The translations under genes and the position numbers were made by a program. Below, piece by piece: positions 51,690 through 60,154 of a stretch of 64,000 nt of DNA. Origin of the DNA: Eisenibacter elegans DSM 3317 (GTDB lineage: Bacteria; Bacteroidota; Bacteroidia; Cytophagales; Microscillaceae); the NCBI RefSeq assembly GCF_000430505.1, contig NZ_AUMD01000011.1, positions 1-64,000 of the forward strand, given 5' to 3'. The notes under the pieces were generated by a model that was not told the DNA's origin, made no database searches, and worked only from the letters and a program-made list of their open reading frames with translations. Position 1 is the stretch's first letter. Every line of letters starts with the position of its first letter.

Positions 51690-51696
51690 AATGATG

Positions 51697-51770
51697 TGCA
51701 CCCGGAAGGATTCGAACCCTCAACCCTCAGAGCCGAAATCTGATGCGCTATCCAATTGCGCCACGGGTGC
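51697..51770 (-). tRNA. tRNA-Arg (TCG)
   Basis: A 74-nt cloverleaf on the minus strand: acceptor GCACCCG with CGGGTGC, anticodon stem TCAGA/TCTGA, loop TTTCGGC (anticodon TCG, reading CGN), and T arm GAGGG-TTCGAAT-CCTTC. CCA is not encoded. A -7-like TACTTTTG lies about 12 bp upstream. Confidence 0.95.
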
Positions 51771-51922
51771 TTTTGAGCTTACAAAAGTAAGCAAAATCTT
51801 AATACAGACATCCGTTGATGGATATTTTTTTTATAACTTGCCCTAGTGTTTGGTCTCAGGTGTTGCATCTAAGGGCATAGGCCGAGGCCGATGTTATTTT
51901 CTAATCTACTCCCCCAATTTTT

Positions 51923-52360
51923 ATGAGCAATCTCACTCCTATTTACACCGCAGAGGTGGTCAGCACTGGAGGCCGCAATGGCCAAGTAAAATCATCAGAC
52001 GGTGTACTTGATTTGTTGGTACGCATGCCGACAGCGATGCAAGGCCCCGGAGGCGAATTTACAAACCCTGAGCAGTTGTTTGCGGCTGGGTATGCGGCGT
52101 GTTTTGGTGGTGCTATTGGCGCAGTAGCCAAAGGCCGCAATGTGAGCGGGGCGGCTATTCGAGCACAAGTAACCCTAGGCAAACGTGCCGAAGGAGGCTT
52201 TGGATTGGCTGCCATACTCGAAGTACACCTGCCCAACCTTTCGCTAGCCGAAGCTCAGCAAGTAGTAGATGATGCCCACCAAGTGTGTCCTTATTCTCTG
52301 GCTACGAGAGGCAATATAGAGGTAGTCGTAAAAGCGGTTGCCGAAGCGCCTACTTTGTAG
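51923..52360 (+). CDS. Ohr-type organic hydroperoxide reductase
   Basis: 145 residues of the OsmC/Ohr family. It reduces organic peroxides with two redox cysteines, seen in AACFGGAIGAV (about residue 59) and in HQVCPYSLATRGNIEV (about 124). GEFTNPEQLFAAGYAACF and FGLAAILEVHLPN support Ohr rather than OsmC. No OhrR regulator is adjacent. The product is cytosolic. Confidence 0.93.
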   Translation: MSNLTPIYTAEVVSTGGRNGQVKSSDGVLDLLVRMPTAMQGPGGEFTNPEQLFAAGYAACFGGAIGAVAKGRNVSGAAIRAQVTLGKRAEGGFGLAAILEVHLPNLSLAEAQQVVDDAHQVCPYSLATRGNIEVVVKAVAEAPTL

Positions 52361-52369
52361 AATAGGGTG

Positions 52370-52462
52370 CTTAGGTTTGGGAAATGTATTCGCTGAAAAC
52401 CCTTGATTATCAAGAAAATCAAGCCCCGTGAATGCTCAAATCGAGCGAATCTTGGTATAAAA
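52370..52462. repeat. interspersed repeat related to 20716-20850
   Basis: Read on the minus strand it gives ATACCAAGATTcg, TTGATTTTCTTGATaATCAAGG, TTTTCAGCG and TTTCCCAAACC in the same order as at 20801-20890, with interruptions. It lies after the ohr-like gene. Confidence 0.5.
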
Positions 52463-52466
52463 CAAA

Positions 52467-52497
52467 AAACGCGAAGTAGTCGTACTTCGCGTTTTCT
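52467..52497. terminator. bidirectional terminator between the ohr-like gene and the small lipoprotein
   Basis: AAAACGCGAAGTA and TACTTCGCGTTTT form a 12-13 bp stem with a 4-base loop, and the flanks are A-rich and T-rich. Confidence 0.88.
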
Positions 52498-52514
52498 AAT
52501 GATGAAAGGGCTAA

Positions 52515-52736
52515 TTAGTTAGCTTTTTCTTCTTTAGGAGCTTCTTCTACTTTCTCAGTAGCAGCAGAGTCAGCAGGAGCCTCTTCAGCAGGAGCTTCTT
52601 CAACTGGAGCTTCTTCAGTAGTCTCTTCAGTAGTCTCTTCAGTTTGAGCTTCGTTAGTAGCTTCGTTGCCACCGCCACAAGCAGTGAAAGTCATTGCGCC
52701 AAAAGCGAACAAGATAGCCAATAGTGTCTTTTTCAT
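52515..52736 (-). CDS. Glu/Ala-rich mini-lipoprotein (copy A)
   Basis: 73 residues. The signal peptide MKKTLLAILFAFGAMTFTAC ends in a lipobox. The mature part is low-complexity, built from EETTEE and EEAPVEEAP/EEAPA units, very acidic, with no hydrophobic core. The ATG at 52736 is chosen because it begins the signal peptide. The next gene upstream codes for a paralog with an almost identical signal peptide. Possibly a surface spacer or ion-binding lipoprotein; no known family. Confidence 0.8.
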   Translation of the reverse strand: MKKTLLAILFAFGAMTFTACGGGNEATNEAQTEETTEETTEEAPVEEAPAEEAPADSAATEKVEEAPKEEKAN

Positions 52737-52818
52737 GACAATTGTTGTGTTTATGTGAATAGATAAATTAAGTGCAATACAGAGAGCCGATTGTATGGAC
52801 AACCGGCTTGAGTTGAAA

Positions 52819-53022
52819 TTACTTCTTCTCTTCTACTTTAGTAGAATCAGCAGTTTCTACTACTTCTTCTTCTTTAGGAGCTTCTTCTTTAGGAGCTTCT
52901 TCTTCTTTAGGAGCTTCTTCAGTAGTAGTTTCAGCTGCATCAGTTTTAGTTTCAGCTGATCCACAAGCTGTGAAGGTCATTGCGCCGAAGGCGAACAACA
53001 AAGCTAACAAGGTCTTTTTCAT
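52819..53022 (-). CDS. Glu/Lys-rich mini-lipoprotein (copy B)
   Basis: 67 residues. The signal peptide MKKTLLALLFAFGAMTFTAC differs from copy A at one residue. The mature part is repeats of EEAPKEE with some Thr/Ala, and it ends in KVEEKK. The 82-bp gap to copy A has no terminator, so both may be on one message. Leader DNA upstream contains GTTTGT repeats (53028-53050). Confidence 0.8.
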   Translation of the reverse strand: MKKTLLALLFAFGAMTFTACGSAETKTDAAETTTEEAPKEEEAPKEEAPKEEEVVETADSTKVEEKK

Positions 53023-53124
53023 AAATGAAAATGTTTGTGTTTGTGTTTGTTTGAATTTCGTCTTTTATACCCCAAGCTCAAGATGGTAACCCATCAATGT
53101 GAAAAAAAATTAAAAGTTTTTACA

Positions 53125-53155
53125 TTGCTCCGCTCTAAGGGGTATTATATCTTTG
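53125..53155 (+). promoter_or_regulatory. promoter of pth
   Basis: TTG (53125-53127), 20 bp and TATCTTTG (53148-53155) match the -33/-7 pattern. The ATG of pth is 35 bp downstream. Confidence 0.65.
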
Positions 53156-53189
53156 TAACAGTTAAAGAAACAGGTTTTTTGTACGGATT

Positions 53190-53756
53190 ATGAATAAATA
53201 TCTGATAGTAGGGCTGGGCAATCCCGGCGGGGAATATGAACTAACACGACACAATATCGGCTTTTTGGTGCTTGACCAACTGGCGGATAAACTAGGGGTC
53301 AATTTCGAACAACAACGCCACGGAGAAGTGGCCGAAGCCAAATATAAAGGCCGTACCTTGGTCTTGCTAAAGCCCAATACTTATATGAACCTCAGCGGGA
53401 AGGCCGTCAACTATTGGCTACAGGCGCAAAAAATAACCGTTGATAATCTTGTGGTCGTTACCGACGATGTATCATTGCCACATGCCAAGCTGCGCTTACG
53501 CTCCAAAGGCTCTGCCGGTGGGCACAATGGCTTGCAAAATATCGAAGATGTGTTAGGCACACAACAGTATGCCCGTCTCCGTTTTGGGATTGGCAATGAG
53601 TATGCGAAAGGCCAACAAGCAGACTATGTGCTTAGCAATTTCTCTAAAGAGCAGCTCGACACCTTGCTAGAGCCATTACAGACCTCTTGTGATGCGCTGT
53701 TAGCCATCACGACCATTGGCTTGGAACAGGCGATGAATCAATTTAACAAAAAGTAG
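53190..53756 (+). CDS. pth: peptidyl-tRNA hydrolase
   Basis: 188 residues. It frees peptides from dropped-off peptidyl-tRNA. VGLGNPGGEYELTRHNIGFLVLDQLA carries the catalytic His and Asn, KPNTYMNLSGKAV follows, and DDVSLPHAKLRLRSKGSAGGHNGLQNIEDVLGTQQYARLRFGIG is the substrate-binding region. Normal length and start. Confidence 0.97.
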   Translation: MNKYLIVGLGNPGGEYELTRHNIGFLVLDQLADKLGVNFEQQRHGEVAEAKYKGRTLVLLKPNTYMNLSGKAVNYWLQAQKITVDNLVVVTDDVSLPHAKLRLRSKGSAGGHNGLQNIEDVLGTQQYARLRFGIGNEYAKGQQADYVLSNFSKEQLDTLLEPLQTSCDALLAITTIGLEQAMNQFNKK

Positions 53757-53817
53757 GGCGTGGCGTAGAAGAGATGGGGGAAGCAGATGGGGCTTTAGTG
53801 CTGCTTTGTGTATGGTA

Positions 53818-55647
53818 TTAGGGTTTTTGCCGACCTAGGTTGGTGTCAGTAGTGGCTTGGTGAAGGGCTAGGGGAATCGTAAAGGCCACCTCTGTTCCTT
53901 GGGCGGTCTTGCTTTGGATACTAAGCTGCCCACCGTTGCGCTGTACAAAATCTTTGCATAGCAATAGCCCGAAGCCTGTCCCTTTCTCTTGTGCTGTGCC
54001 CGGGGTAGAGATGTGTTTGTCGGAGTGTAGGAGCTTTTCCAATTCCTCAGGGCTTATTCCGATACCATTATCCCAAACACTTACGCGAACCTCCTCTGTG
54101 GAGATTTGGGCTGTTACACGTACTTCTCCCTCAGGGTTGGTGAATTTGAGCGCATTAGAAACCAAGTTTCTGACCACAAAAGCCAACATATTGGCATCTG
54201 CCCATACTTTTGTTTGGGCGATATTGTCGAGTTGGAGCACAAGGCTGATTTTTTTCTCTTGAGCCCCTTGTTCATACAGAGCGGTGTTTTCGGCAATGAT
54301 TTGGCTGAGCCCAACGGTTTCGGGTTTGAAATCAATCTCTTCTGTTTGAGACAAAGACCAGTTGAGCAGGTTTTCGAGCAAATCAAGCACTCGTTTTACA
54401 TCTTTTTCGAGGTTTGTAGCCAATAGCTCCAACTGTGGTGGCTCTAGCGTTGCAGCGTGATGGCGTATCAAGTCTGTAAAGCCCAAAAGAGAGCGCAGCG
54501 GGCTGCGGAGATCGTGAGAAATGATAGAGAAAAAGCGGTCTTTGACATTGTTGAGGCGGCGCATTCGTTCTTCCGAGGCGCTGATATGTTGGTTGATTTG
54601 GTTCAGTTCTTCGTTTTGAAGCTCCATAGCCTGGGTAGTTTCCCGAATTTCCTCCAGCTGTTGGCGTACTTCATTAATCATCCCATAAAAAACTTGCATC
54701 AGTTGCCGTACTTCGTTCTCACTTTTGGCAGGGCTGGGCAAGGCCTTGCCAAAAGTTTCGCGTACTATCTGTTGGATAGTTTCGGAGAGGCGGAGCATAA
54801 TACCGACCAATCGGCTGGAGAACCCATAAACTACTGCTGTACAAAAGACCGCCGAGATACCCAATATAAGCAAGAAGGTATAAAATAGCCGTTGTTTTTG
54901 GGCTTCGGCCAGCTCGTGGAGCTGGGAGGCAAAGCGGAACAGGCGTTCGGAGGTTTGCTTTTGTTGGGCAGTGGATAGCGCCAAAGGTGATTGATGTTGA
55001 TTGTAGGCTTGTTGCAGGCTATCCAAGGTGTGTAAGGCTTGTCGATGGGCTTGGATGCTTGGCGCTAGGGCTTCTAAATCTGACTTTAAGCTAGGCACGA
55101 GACTGTCGTGGTGGGTCAAAAAGTAGATTAACAAGCGTTGTTGTGTTTCGGTAGCGGCTTGTTGAGTAGGCCATTGACGTATTTGCCTATACATGGCGGC
55201 CTCAAGTCCTTGGTCGGTGAGGAAGTTTTGCGGGAGTTGGCGGCGATTGTAGGCCGTAATAAATAGGCTGTCGTAGGTTTGAAGCGATGTTTTGAGTTGT
55301 TGAATAGAGTCGCAGAGCGCTCCCCAAGGTTTGCCTATGGCTACGGTCGAGCTACAGGTGCTGTCTAGGTTTTGTTGTAACTGCTCGAAGCGCAGCCTAC
55401 GCGAGCGTAGTTGTGTTAGGCTTGGTTGTTCATCTGTATCGTTGGTGGCGTAGAGCAGGTGGTGTTCTGTATAAATCAGGTGAACCAACTCTAGCAGGGT
55501 ATGTTCGAGGGTTTGGAAGCGCTGCATGGCCTTCAAATCCCTTTGGTATAGCCACCAACCTATCAAAGCAATCAAGCCCAAGATAAGGTTGAATACCAAA
55601 AAAGTAAGCAAAAACTGATGACGTAAGGACTGAAAGCGTCGAAACAT
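53818..55647 (-). CDS. membrane sensor histidine kinase
   Basis: 609 residues. Two membrane helices (about 12-34 and 254-278) enclose a periplasmic helical sensor of about 220 residues. After a HAMP-like linker and a coiled coil come the HisKA box with H378 (FSIISHDLRSPLRSLLGF) and the ATPase domain (NLVSNALKFTNPEGEV, VWDNGIGIS and GTGFGLLLCKDFVQ). No receiver domain is fused, and no response regulator gene lies within reach, so the partner is unknown. The ATG at 55647 is used; the open frame continues 58 codons upstream without similarity. Confidence 0.9.
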   Translation of the reverse strand: MFRRFQSLRHQFLLTFLVFNLILGLIALIGWWLYQRDLKAMQRFQTLEHTLLELVHLIYTEHHLLYATNDTDEQPSLTQLRSRRLRFEQLQQNLDSTCSSTVAIGKPWGALCDSIQQLKTSLQTYDSLFITAYNRRQLPQNFLTDQGLEAAMYRQIRQWPTQQAATETQQRLLIYFLTHHDSLVPSLKSDLEALAPSIQAHRQALHTLDSLQQAYNQHQSPLALSTAQQKQTSERLFRFASQLHELAEAQKQRLFYTFLLILGISAVFCTAVVYGFSSRLVGIMLRLSETIQQIVRETFGKALPSPAKSENEVRQLMQVFYGMINEVRQQLEEIRETTQAMELQNEELNQINQHISASEERMRRLNNVKDRFFSIISHDLRSPLRSLLGFTDLIRHHAATLEPPQLELLATNLEKDVKRVLDLLENLLNWSLSQTEEIDFKPETVGLSQIIAENTALYEQGAQEKKISLVLQLDNIAQTKVWADANMLAFVVRNLVSNALKFTNPEGEVRVTAQISTEEVRVSVWDNGIGISPEELEKLLHSDKHISTPGTAQEKGTGFGLLLCKDFVQRNGGQLSIQSKTAQGTEVAFTIPLALHQATTDTNLGRQKP

Positions 55648-55909
55648 GGCTTGGGGTTTAGGTTTGGCAAGGGATAAACGAAAAAGCCGGATAAATAGAC
55701 AACAGTCGAACGAAAAAGCATAGCTTTGCTTGATACCCAATGGAGAGCCAAGGTAAACCCTTGATTCTCCATTGTTTTTGTGGAAGCAGGGCCCTCTGCC
55801 CTTGCTTGTGTGAGCACCCAAGCGGTAGTGTATGGCCTATTTCACGCCCAAAATGCTTGGCAATGTGGCGCATAAATCACCTATTTTGGCGCAGCACAAT
55901 AGTTTAGGC

Positions 55910-56725
55910 CTACTCCAATTGTTCGATGAGCTGGCACATTAGTTTGGTGAGACTTGGCTCGGCTTTGTGAGCTGCCTCGATAACCTCTGCCACCGTAACA
56001 GGCTGAATAGCCCCTTCGTAACACAAATCCGTAATCACTGATACAGCAAATACAGGCAACTCCATATGTCGGGCTACGATGACCTCTGGCACGGTAGACA
56101 TACCCACCGCATCTGCTCCGATGATATTTAGGTAACGGTATTCTGCTGGTGTTTCGAGGTTAGGTCCCGATACACTCACATACACCCCTTGGTGAACCTT
56201 TACGTCCAGCGAAGGCGCTATTTGCAGAGCCTTTGCAATCAAGCTGGGGCTGTAGGCGTGGAACATATCCGGGAAACGTACCCCAAACTGGTCTAAGTTC
56301 TTGCCTGTCAGAGGGTTTTCAGGTAGTAGGTTGATGTGGTCATTGATAATCATCAACTCGCTTTTTTGGTAGGTAGGGTTGAGCCCACCGGCAGCATTAG
56401 ACACAAACAGGGTCTCAATGCCGAGCATTTTCAATACCCGTACCGGAAACGTAACCTGCTGCATGGAGTAGCCTTCGTAATAGTGAAAGCGCCCTTGCAT
56501 AGCCACGACCGTACGTGAGCCAATAGTACCAAAAATAAGTTTGCCGCTGTGTGATTCTACCGTAGATACCGGAAAGTGCGGGATATCGGCATAGTCTATC
56601 GTGTGGCTGATATTGATTTCTTGGGTCAAACCGCCCAAGCCTGTGCCCAAAATAATGCCTACGCTGGGGCGCAGGTCAGTTTGTTGGCGGATGTAGGCCA
56701 ACGCTGCTTCGAGTTCTGCTATCAC
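55910..56725 (-). CDS. punA: purine nucleoside phosphorylase
   Basis: 271 residues of the trimeric (PNP/MTAP) family. It splits purine nucleosides with phosphate. GIILGTGLGGLTQEI, SHSGKLIFG, MQGRFHYYEGYSM (phosphate and sugar site), VSNAAGGLNPTYQKSELMIINDHINLL, and SVSGPNLETPAEYRYLNIIGADAVGMSTVPEVIVARHMELPVFAVSVITDL are all there. The start is GTG at 56725; no in-frame ATG lies close upstream. Confidence 0.95.
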   Translation of the reverse strand: MIAELEAALAYIRQQTDLRPSVGIILGTGLGGLTQEINISHTIDYADIPHFPVSTVESHSGKLIFGTIGSRTVVAMQGRFHYYEGYSMQQVTFPVRVLKMLGIETLFVSNAAGGLNPTYQKSELMIINDHINLLPENPLTGKNLDQFGVRFPDMFHAYSPSLIAKALQIAPSLDVKVHQGVYVSVSGPNLETPAEYRYLNIIGADAVGMSTVPEVIVARHMELPVFAVSVITDLCYEGAIQPVTVAEVIEAAHKAEPSLTKLMCQLIEQLE

Positions 56726-56769
56726 TATGATATAGAGTAAGAAGGGTGAAAAATCAAGAATAAATATAA

Positions 56770-57540
56770 TTAAGCTTGTGTGTCGTCTGTTAACGTAGGG
56801 TTCTCAGGAATGGAGTAGCTGATATGTTCTGCTGCAATCAGGGGTTGTAGGGAATAACGCAACATCAGCTGGGCTATAGCGCCTACATCTTGCTCACAGT
56901 AGCGGGCTATCTTGCGATGATGCTGCGCGTCCCAGAAAACCTCATTGACTTGGCTGCCTTCCATATCGCTTTTGGGAGAGGGAATGCCCAAGAGATGGCA
57001 GAGTAGCTCCAGCTTGGTAGAGGCTTTCCAGTCGCCAAATTTCCAAAAATCCATCGTATCGAGGTGGGGTATTTCCCAAGGCTTTTTACCTTGTATATGG
57101 AGCAGTTTGGGGAGCGGAATCTGCTGTACAATATAGCGGCGGCACATATAGGGGAAGTCAAATTCTTTGCCATTGTGTGCACACAATACAAGATTGCGGT
57201 ACTTTTCGCCACTGAGTTTTTCATCCAGCAGTTGTTTGAAGTCGGCCAAGATAGCGCGCTCATCAGCACCATAAAAGGAACCTAGCCGCAGACTGGGCTG
57301 TGCGCTATCAAGGCCGTGGAGCATCCCAAAACTGATACAGACAATCTTGCCAAATTCTGCATAGATGCCTCCTCGGTCTGCATAGCTTTCTGCCGGGCTT
57401 TGGTCTTCGAGTTTGAGGCTTCGGGATTTCAGCTCCCAAAGGCGCTGCATGTCTTCCGAAAGCTCCTCAAACTTGGCTGTCGCCCGGACAGTTTCGATGT
57501 CTAAGAATAAAATATTGCTCAGTTGTTGGGTTGTCCACAT
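56770..57540 (-). CDS. predicted 3'-5' exonuclease related to PolB proofreading domain
   Basis: 256 residues of the RNase H fold (PF10108 type). Exo I LFLDIETV gives the first Asp/Glu pair, AHNGKEFDFPYMCRRYIV the second Asp, and RYCEQDVGAIAQLML the third. GKIVCISFGMLHG lies between. No polymerase domain is attached. It may trim DNA in repair. The ATG at 57540 begins the domain. It is 45 bp upstream of the PNP gene, possibly co-transcribed. Confidence 0.88.
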   Translation of the reverse strand: MWTTQQLSNILFLDIETVRATAKFEELSEDMQRLWELKSRSLKLEDQSPAESYADRGGIYAEFGKIVCISFGMLHGLDSAQPSLRLGSFYGADERAILADFKQLLDEKLSGEKYRNLVLCAHNGKEFDFPYMCRRYIVQQIPLPKLLHIQGKKPWEIPHLDTMDFWKFGDWKASTKLELLCHLLGIPSPKSDMEGSQVNEVFWDAQHHRKIARYCEQDVGAIAQLMLRYSLQPLIAAEHISYSIPENPTLTDDTQA

Positions 57541-57584
57541 AAAAAGCCATAAACAGGTCAGGCTGTAAAGATAGCAAAGAATGC

Positions 57585-57998
57585 TTAGATGGCCATCAGC
57601 CATAACAGGGCATCTTCTTCTTTGTGGAAATATTTCAGCACAAAGTTGGTGAGTCGTGCTTTTTCATACTTCTGATTCAGCTCTTTGAGGGCAAATTTAG
57701 TAAACACATCATCAGGATAAACCATAGCGCAGGCTCGGTATCCGGCTCTGAGAGCGCGGGGCATCCAATCGTTGGCTATCCAATCGTTGGCTACCGTAAA
57801 GGTTCCTTTGGCCTTGCCAAGGTCAGAGAGAAGCTTGTTGCATTGGTGGTTTTGCATAATATCAAGATAAACCTCCATTCCCCGCTGAATATTGGCCAGC
57901 AGCGGATACCCGTACCAACGGGCTGTGATGATGTTGCTGTCCGTATCGTAGGTGATTTGGCAGAACTTCTCATTGAAATAAACAATGTTGTTGTGCAT
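57585..57998 (-). CDS. small cytosolic protein of unknown function (STAS/SpoIIAA-like?)
   Basis: 137 residues without signal peptide. NIITARWYGYPLLANIQRGMEVYLDIM, CNKLLSDLGKAKGTF and VYPDDVFTKFALKELNQKYEK give an alternating helix/strand pattern seen in Bacteroidota SpoIIAA/STAS-like proteins, but I am not certain. A perfect 15-bp tandem duplication (57763-57792) inserts a second ANDWI unit before ANDWM. It is the first gene of a run on the minus strand that also contains the exonuclease and PNP genes. Confidence 0.65.
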   Translation of the reverse strand: MHNNIVYFNEKFCQITYDTDSNIITARWYGYPLLANIQRGMEVYLDIMQNHQCNKLLSDLGKAKGTFTVANDWIANDWMPRALRAGYRACAMVYPDDVFTKFALKELNQKYEKARLTNFVLKYFHKEEDALLWLMAI

Positions 57999-58168
57999 AA
58001 TCCTATCAAGTTAGTTTGTAGTGAGTGTTTAGTGTGGGCTTATGCGCTACAGCGGCTTGTTAAATAGCTAAAACAACAGGAGAGATACTTTGTATAAACC
58101 CACACTCCTAAAGTACTATTTTTTCTTTGTTTTTCAAAATTAGTGTCTGATTTTGAGCCTAAAAAATA

Positions 58169-58200
58169 AAAACACCCATACACAGGGTACGGGTGTTTTG
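58169..58200 (-). terminator. rho-independent terminator after the Gly/Lys-repeat gene
   Basis: On the minus strand AAAACACCC and GGGTGTTTT pair around a 13-base loop, followed by TATTTTTT. The remainder of the gap 57999-58296 shows nothing else. Confidence 0.82.
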
Positions 58201-58296
58201 TAGAGGGGGGTATATAGCAAGTAATGTTTTTAGCGTTCTCGACTTGGGGCAGCCAACACCTGCTGTAAACCGTCTGTTGTAGACTTTTGAGCCTAA

Positions 58297-58884
58297 CTAT
58301 AGGCCGTACTCATCGTCGTCGTCCTCATCGATATCATATACATCTTCGTTGGCATCATCAGGTTGGCTTTTTCCCTTGCCTTGGCCACCTTTGTTGCCAC
58401 CTTGACCGCCTTTGTTGCCGCCTTGGCCACCCTTGTTGCCGCCCTTGTTACCATCTTGCATACGGTTACTTTGACCACGGTTTTGGCGCTGTTCGGCCTT
58501 ATAGGCTTTCCAGGCCTCTTGTTGTTCGGGGGTTAATGTTGCCTGAATGGTCTGTTTGCGGGCTTGGTTGATGGCTTTCATTTCGGGGCCAAACTCTTGT
58601 TTTACTTGGCCACGGTTGGCTTTCATCTGCTCTTTATCGGGGTATTTGGCCTTGATACGGGCTTTTACCTCGGCGCGCTTTTGTTCGGCTTCGAGGTGTG
58701 CGGCGCGGATGGTTGTCTTTTGTGCATCCGACAGCTTGACTACTTCATCGAGTTTGGCTGTTTTGCGTTCGGCCATCTCTTCGGGGCTGCGGTTGCCTCC
58801 ACGGCCTTGCGCCCAAAGCTCTGTAGGGAGTAGGGCGATAGATAGGATCGCAATCAGTAAAAAGGCTGACAGTCGTTTTTGCAT
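58297..58884 (-). CDS. secreted helical protein with Gly/Lys repeats and acidic tail
   Basis: 195 residues. A signal peptide ends at LWAQ (about 26). The next 100 residues are helical and charged (EEMAERKTAKLDEVVKLSDAQKTTIRAAH, ATLTPEQQEAWKAYKAEQ), a pattern like LTxxQ/Spy-type or DUF4890-like periplasmic proteins. Then come three GGNKGGQ units (58380-58450), and the tail is acidic (DEDDDDEY). Such a low-complexity tail could bind metal or polyanions. Function unknown. Confidence 0.75.
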   Translation of the reverse strand: MQKRLSAFLLIAILSIALLPTELWAQGRGGNRSPEEMAERKTAKLDEVVKLSDAQKTTIRAAHLEAEQKRAEVKARIKAKYPDKEQMKANRGQVKQEFGPEMKAINQARKQTIQATLTPEQQEAWKAYKAEQRQNRGQSNRMQDGNKGGNKGGQGGNKGGQGGNKGGQGKGKSQPDDANEDVYDIDEDDDDEYGL

Positions 58885-58983
58885 AAGGCTTGAGAATTTG
58901 ATGTTGAATAATTAAGTACAGCAACCGAATATACGAGGTTACAGACTATAGATGCAAGCCTAGGGCAAAGGTTTAATCAACGA

Positions 58984-59508
58984 TTAGAAATTTAGGAAAA
59001 GCTGCACTTGTTTTTGGAGCAGTTCCTGATGGAAAGGGCTGTTGAGCTTTCGGTCTTTGAGCACTGTATGTACTTGCGGAATTTTGACACGAAAGCCCAG
59101 TACATTGGCTTCCAAATAGCTCAAAATGTCGCCCCAGTGGCTGAGCGCTAGGCTGGCCCCTTGGATACCAGAACCTAAGCCTACAAGGGCTACTTTTTTG
59201 CCCTGTAGGGTGTCGGGGTAGCGCAAGCCATCTACAAAGGCTTTGAGCACACCGGGGAAAGAACCATTGTACTCGGGTATTACAAAGACCAGTCGCTCAG
59301 ATTGATCTATCATCTCTTGAAAAGGTTGGAAAGCCGGGTTTTTGCCGCTGTTCTGATAAAGCGCCGAGAAAATAAAATCTTCAGGCAACTGACTTAGGTC
59401 GAGCAATTGTACAGCTACTTGAGCCGCCTCTAAGAGGTCTACATAATATTCGGCAAAGCTGCGCGAGAGCGAATTGGGGCGGTTGGTACCAACAATTACG
59501 GTGGTCAT
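58984..59508 (-). CDS. NADPH-dependent FMN reductase
   Basis: 174 residues with a flavodoxin-like fold. VIVGTNRPNSLSRSFAEYYVDLL binds FMN phosphate, and FVIPEYNGSFPGVLKAFVDGLRYPDTLQGKKVALVGLGSG is the family core (PEYNGS and GxxSG-type loops). It reduces FMN or quinone-like acceptors with NAD(P)H. The ATG at 59508 gives MTTVIVGTNRP; a TTG upstream is less likely. Confidence 0.92.
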   Translation of the reverse strand: MTTVIVGTNRPNSLSRSFAEYYVDLLEAAQVAVQLLDLSQLPEDFIFSALYQNSGKNPAFQPFQEMIDQSERLVFVIPEYNGSFPGVLKAFVDGLRYPDTLQGKKVALVGLGSGIQGASLALSHWGDILSYLEANVLGFRVKIPQVHTVLKDRKLNSPFHQELLQKQVQLFLNF

Positions 59509-59638
59509 ATCTTGGGGCTTGGATAATATGCTCAAAAAACGAGAAATTGTAGCTTTTCAAACATAGCACCTCCAGAAAAGGTTTTTTAACAAACATAACA
59601 CATTGATTTTGAGTGACATAATTGCAAAGCATTCAAAC

Positions 59639-59712
59639 AACGAAAAATTTCGTACGAAATATTTGCTAGTACGATTAGCTTCGTATATATTTGTCCTACG
59701 ATTCAATTCGTA
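59639..59712 (+). promoter_or_regulatory. blaI-like promoter with three operator dyads
   Basis: Three copies of TACGA-N6-TCGTA occur at 59639-59654 (one mismatch, AACGA), 59670-59685 and 59697-59712. A promoter TTTG (59662-59665), 20 bp, TATATTTG (59686-59693) fits the -33/-7 consensus. Dyad 2 fills the spacer up to the -7 box and dyad 3 covers the expected start of transcription. A perfect 14-bp palindrome, ATTTCGTACGAAAT, overlaps dyad 1. This layout suits self-repression by the BlaI-family protein. Confidence 0.75.
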
Positions 59713-59758
59713 CTGTTAAACTATACATTTTCACTTCCTTTAATTTCACCGCAAACCT

Positions 59759-60154
59759 ATGGCACAAATTCCCAAACCCACCGAAGCAGAGCTGGAGATA
59801 CTCCAAGAGCTTTGGCGACGGCAAGAGGCCACTGTACGGCAAGTACACGAGGCGCTCAACGCCAAACGCAACGATGAGGTAGGCTATACCACTACACTCA
59901 AGCTGATGCAGATTATGGTTGAGAAGGGCTTGCTCTCTCGTAATGAAAGCCAACGAAGCCACCTGTACCGTCCTTTGATTAAGCAAGAGGATTTGCAGGC
60001 CACGATGCTCAACAAGCTGGTTGAGGGTCTGTTTGGCGGCTCAGCCATGAACCTAGTCATGCAGGCACTTGGCAATAAAAAAACGAGCAAGGCCGAGCTT
60101 GACGAAATTCGTAAACTTTTGGACGAACTAGAACAAAAAGGAGGTGCTCAATGA
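59759..60154 (+). CDS. BlaI/MecI/CopY-family transcriptional repressor
   Basis: 131 residues. The winged-helix N-terminus (IPKPTEAELEILQELWRRQEATVRQVHEAL, then YTTTLKLMQIMVEKGLLSR) is followed by a helical dimerisation region with LNKLVEGLFGGSAMNLVMQAL. In the BlaI family the repressor is inactivated when its membrane peptidase partner is triggered. The partner follows with a 4-bp overlap (ATGA). Three operator dyads upstream indicate autoregulation. Confidence 0.95.
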   Translation: MAQIPKPTEAELEILQELWRRQEATVRQVHEALNAKRNDEVGYTTTLKLMQIMVEKGLLSRNESQRSHLYRPLIKQEDLQATMLNKLVEGLFGGSAMNLVMQALGNKKTSKAELDEIRKLLDELEQKGGAQ

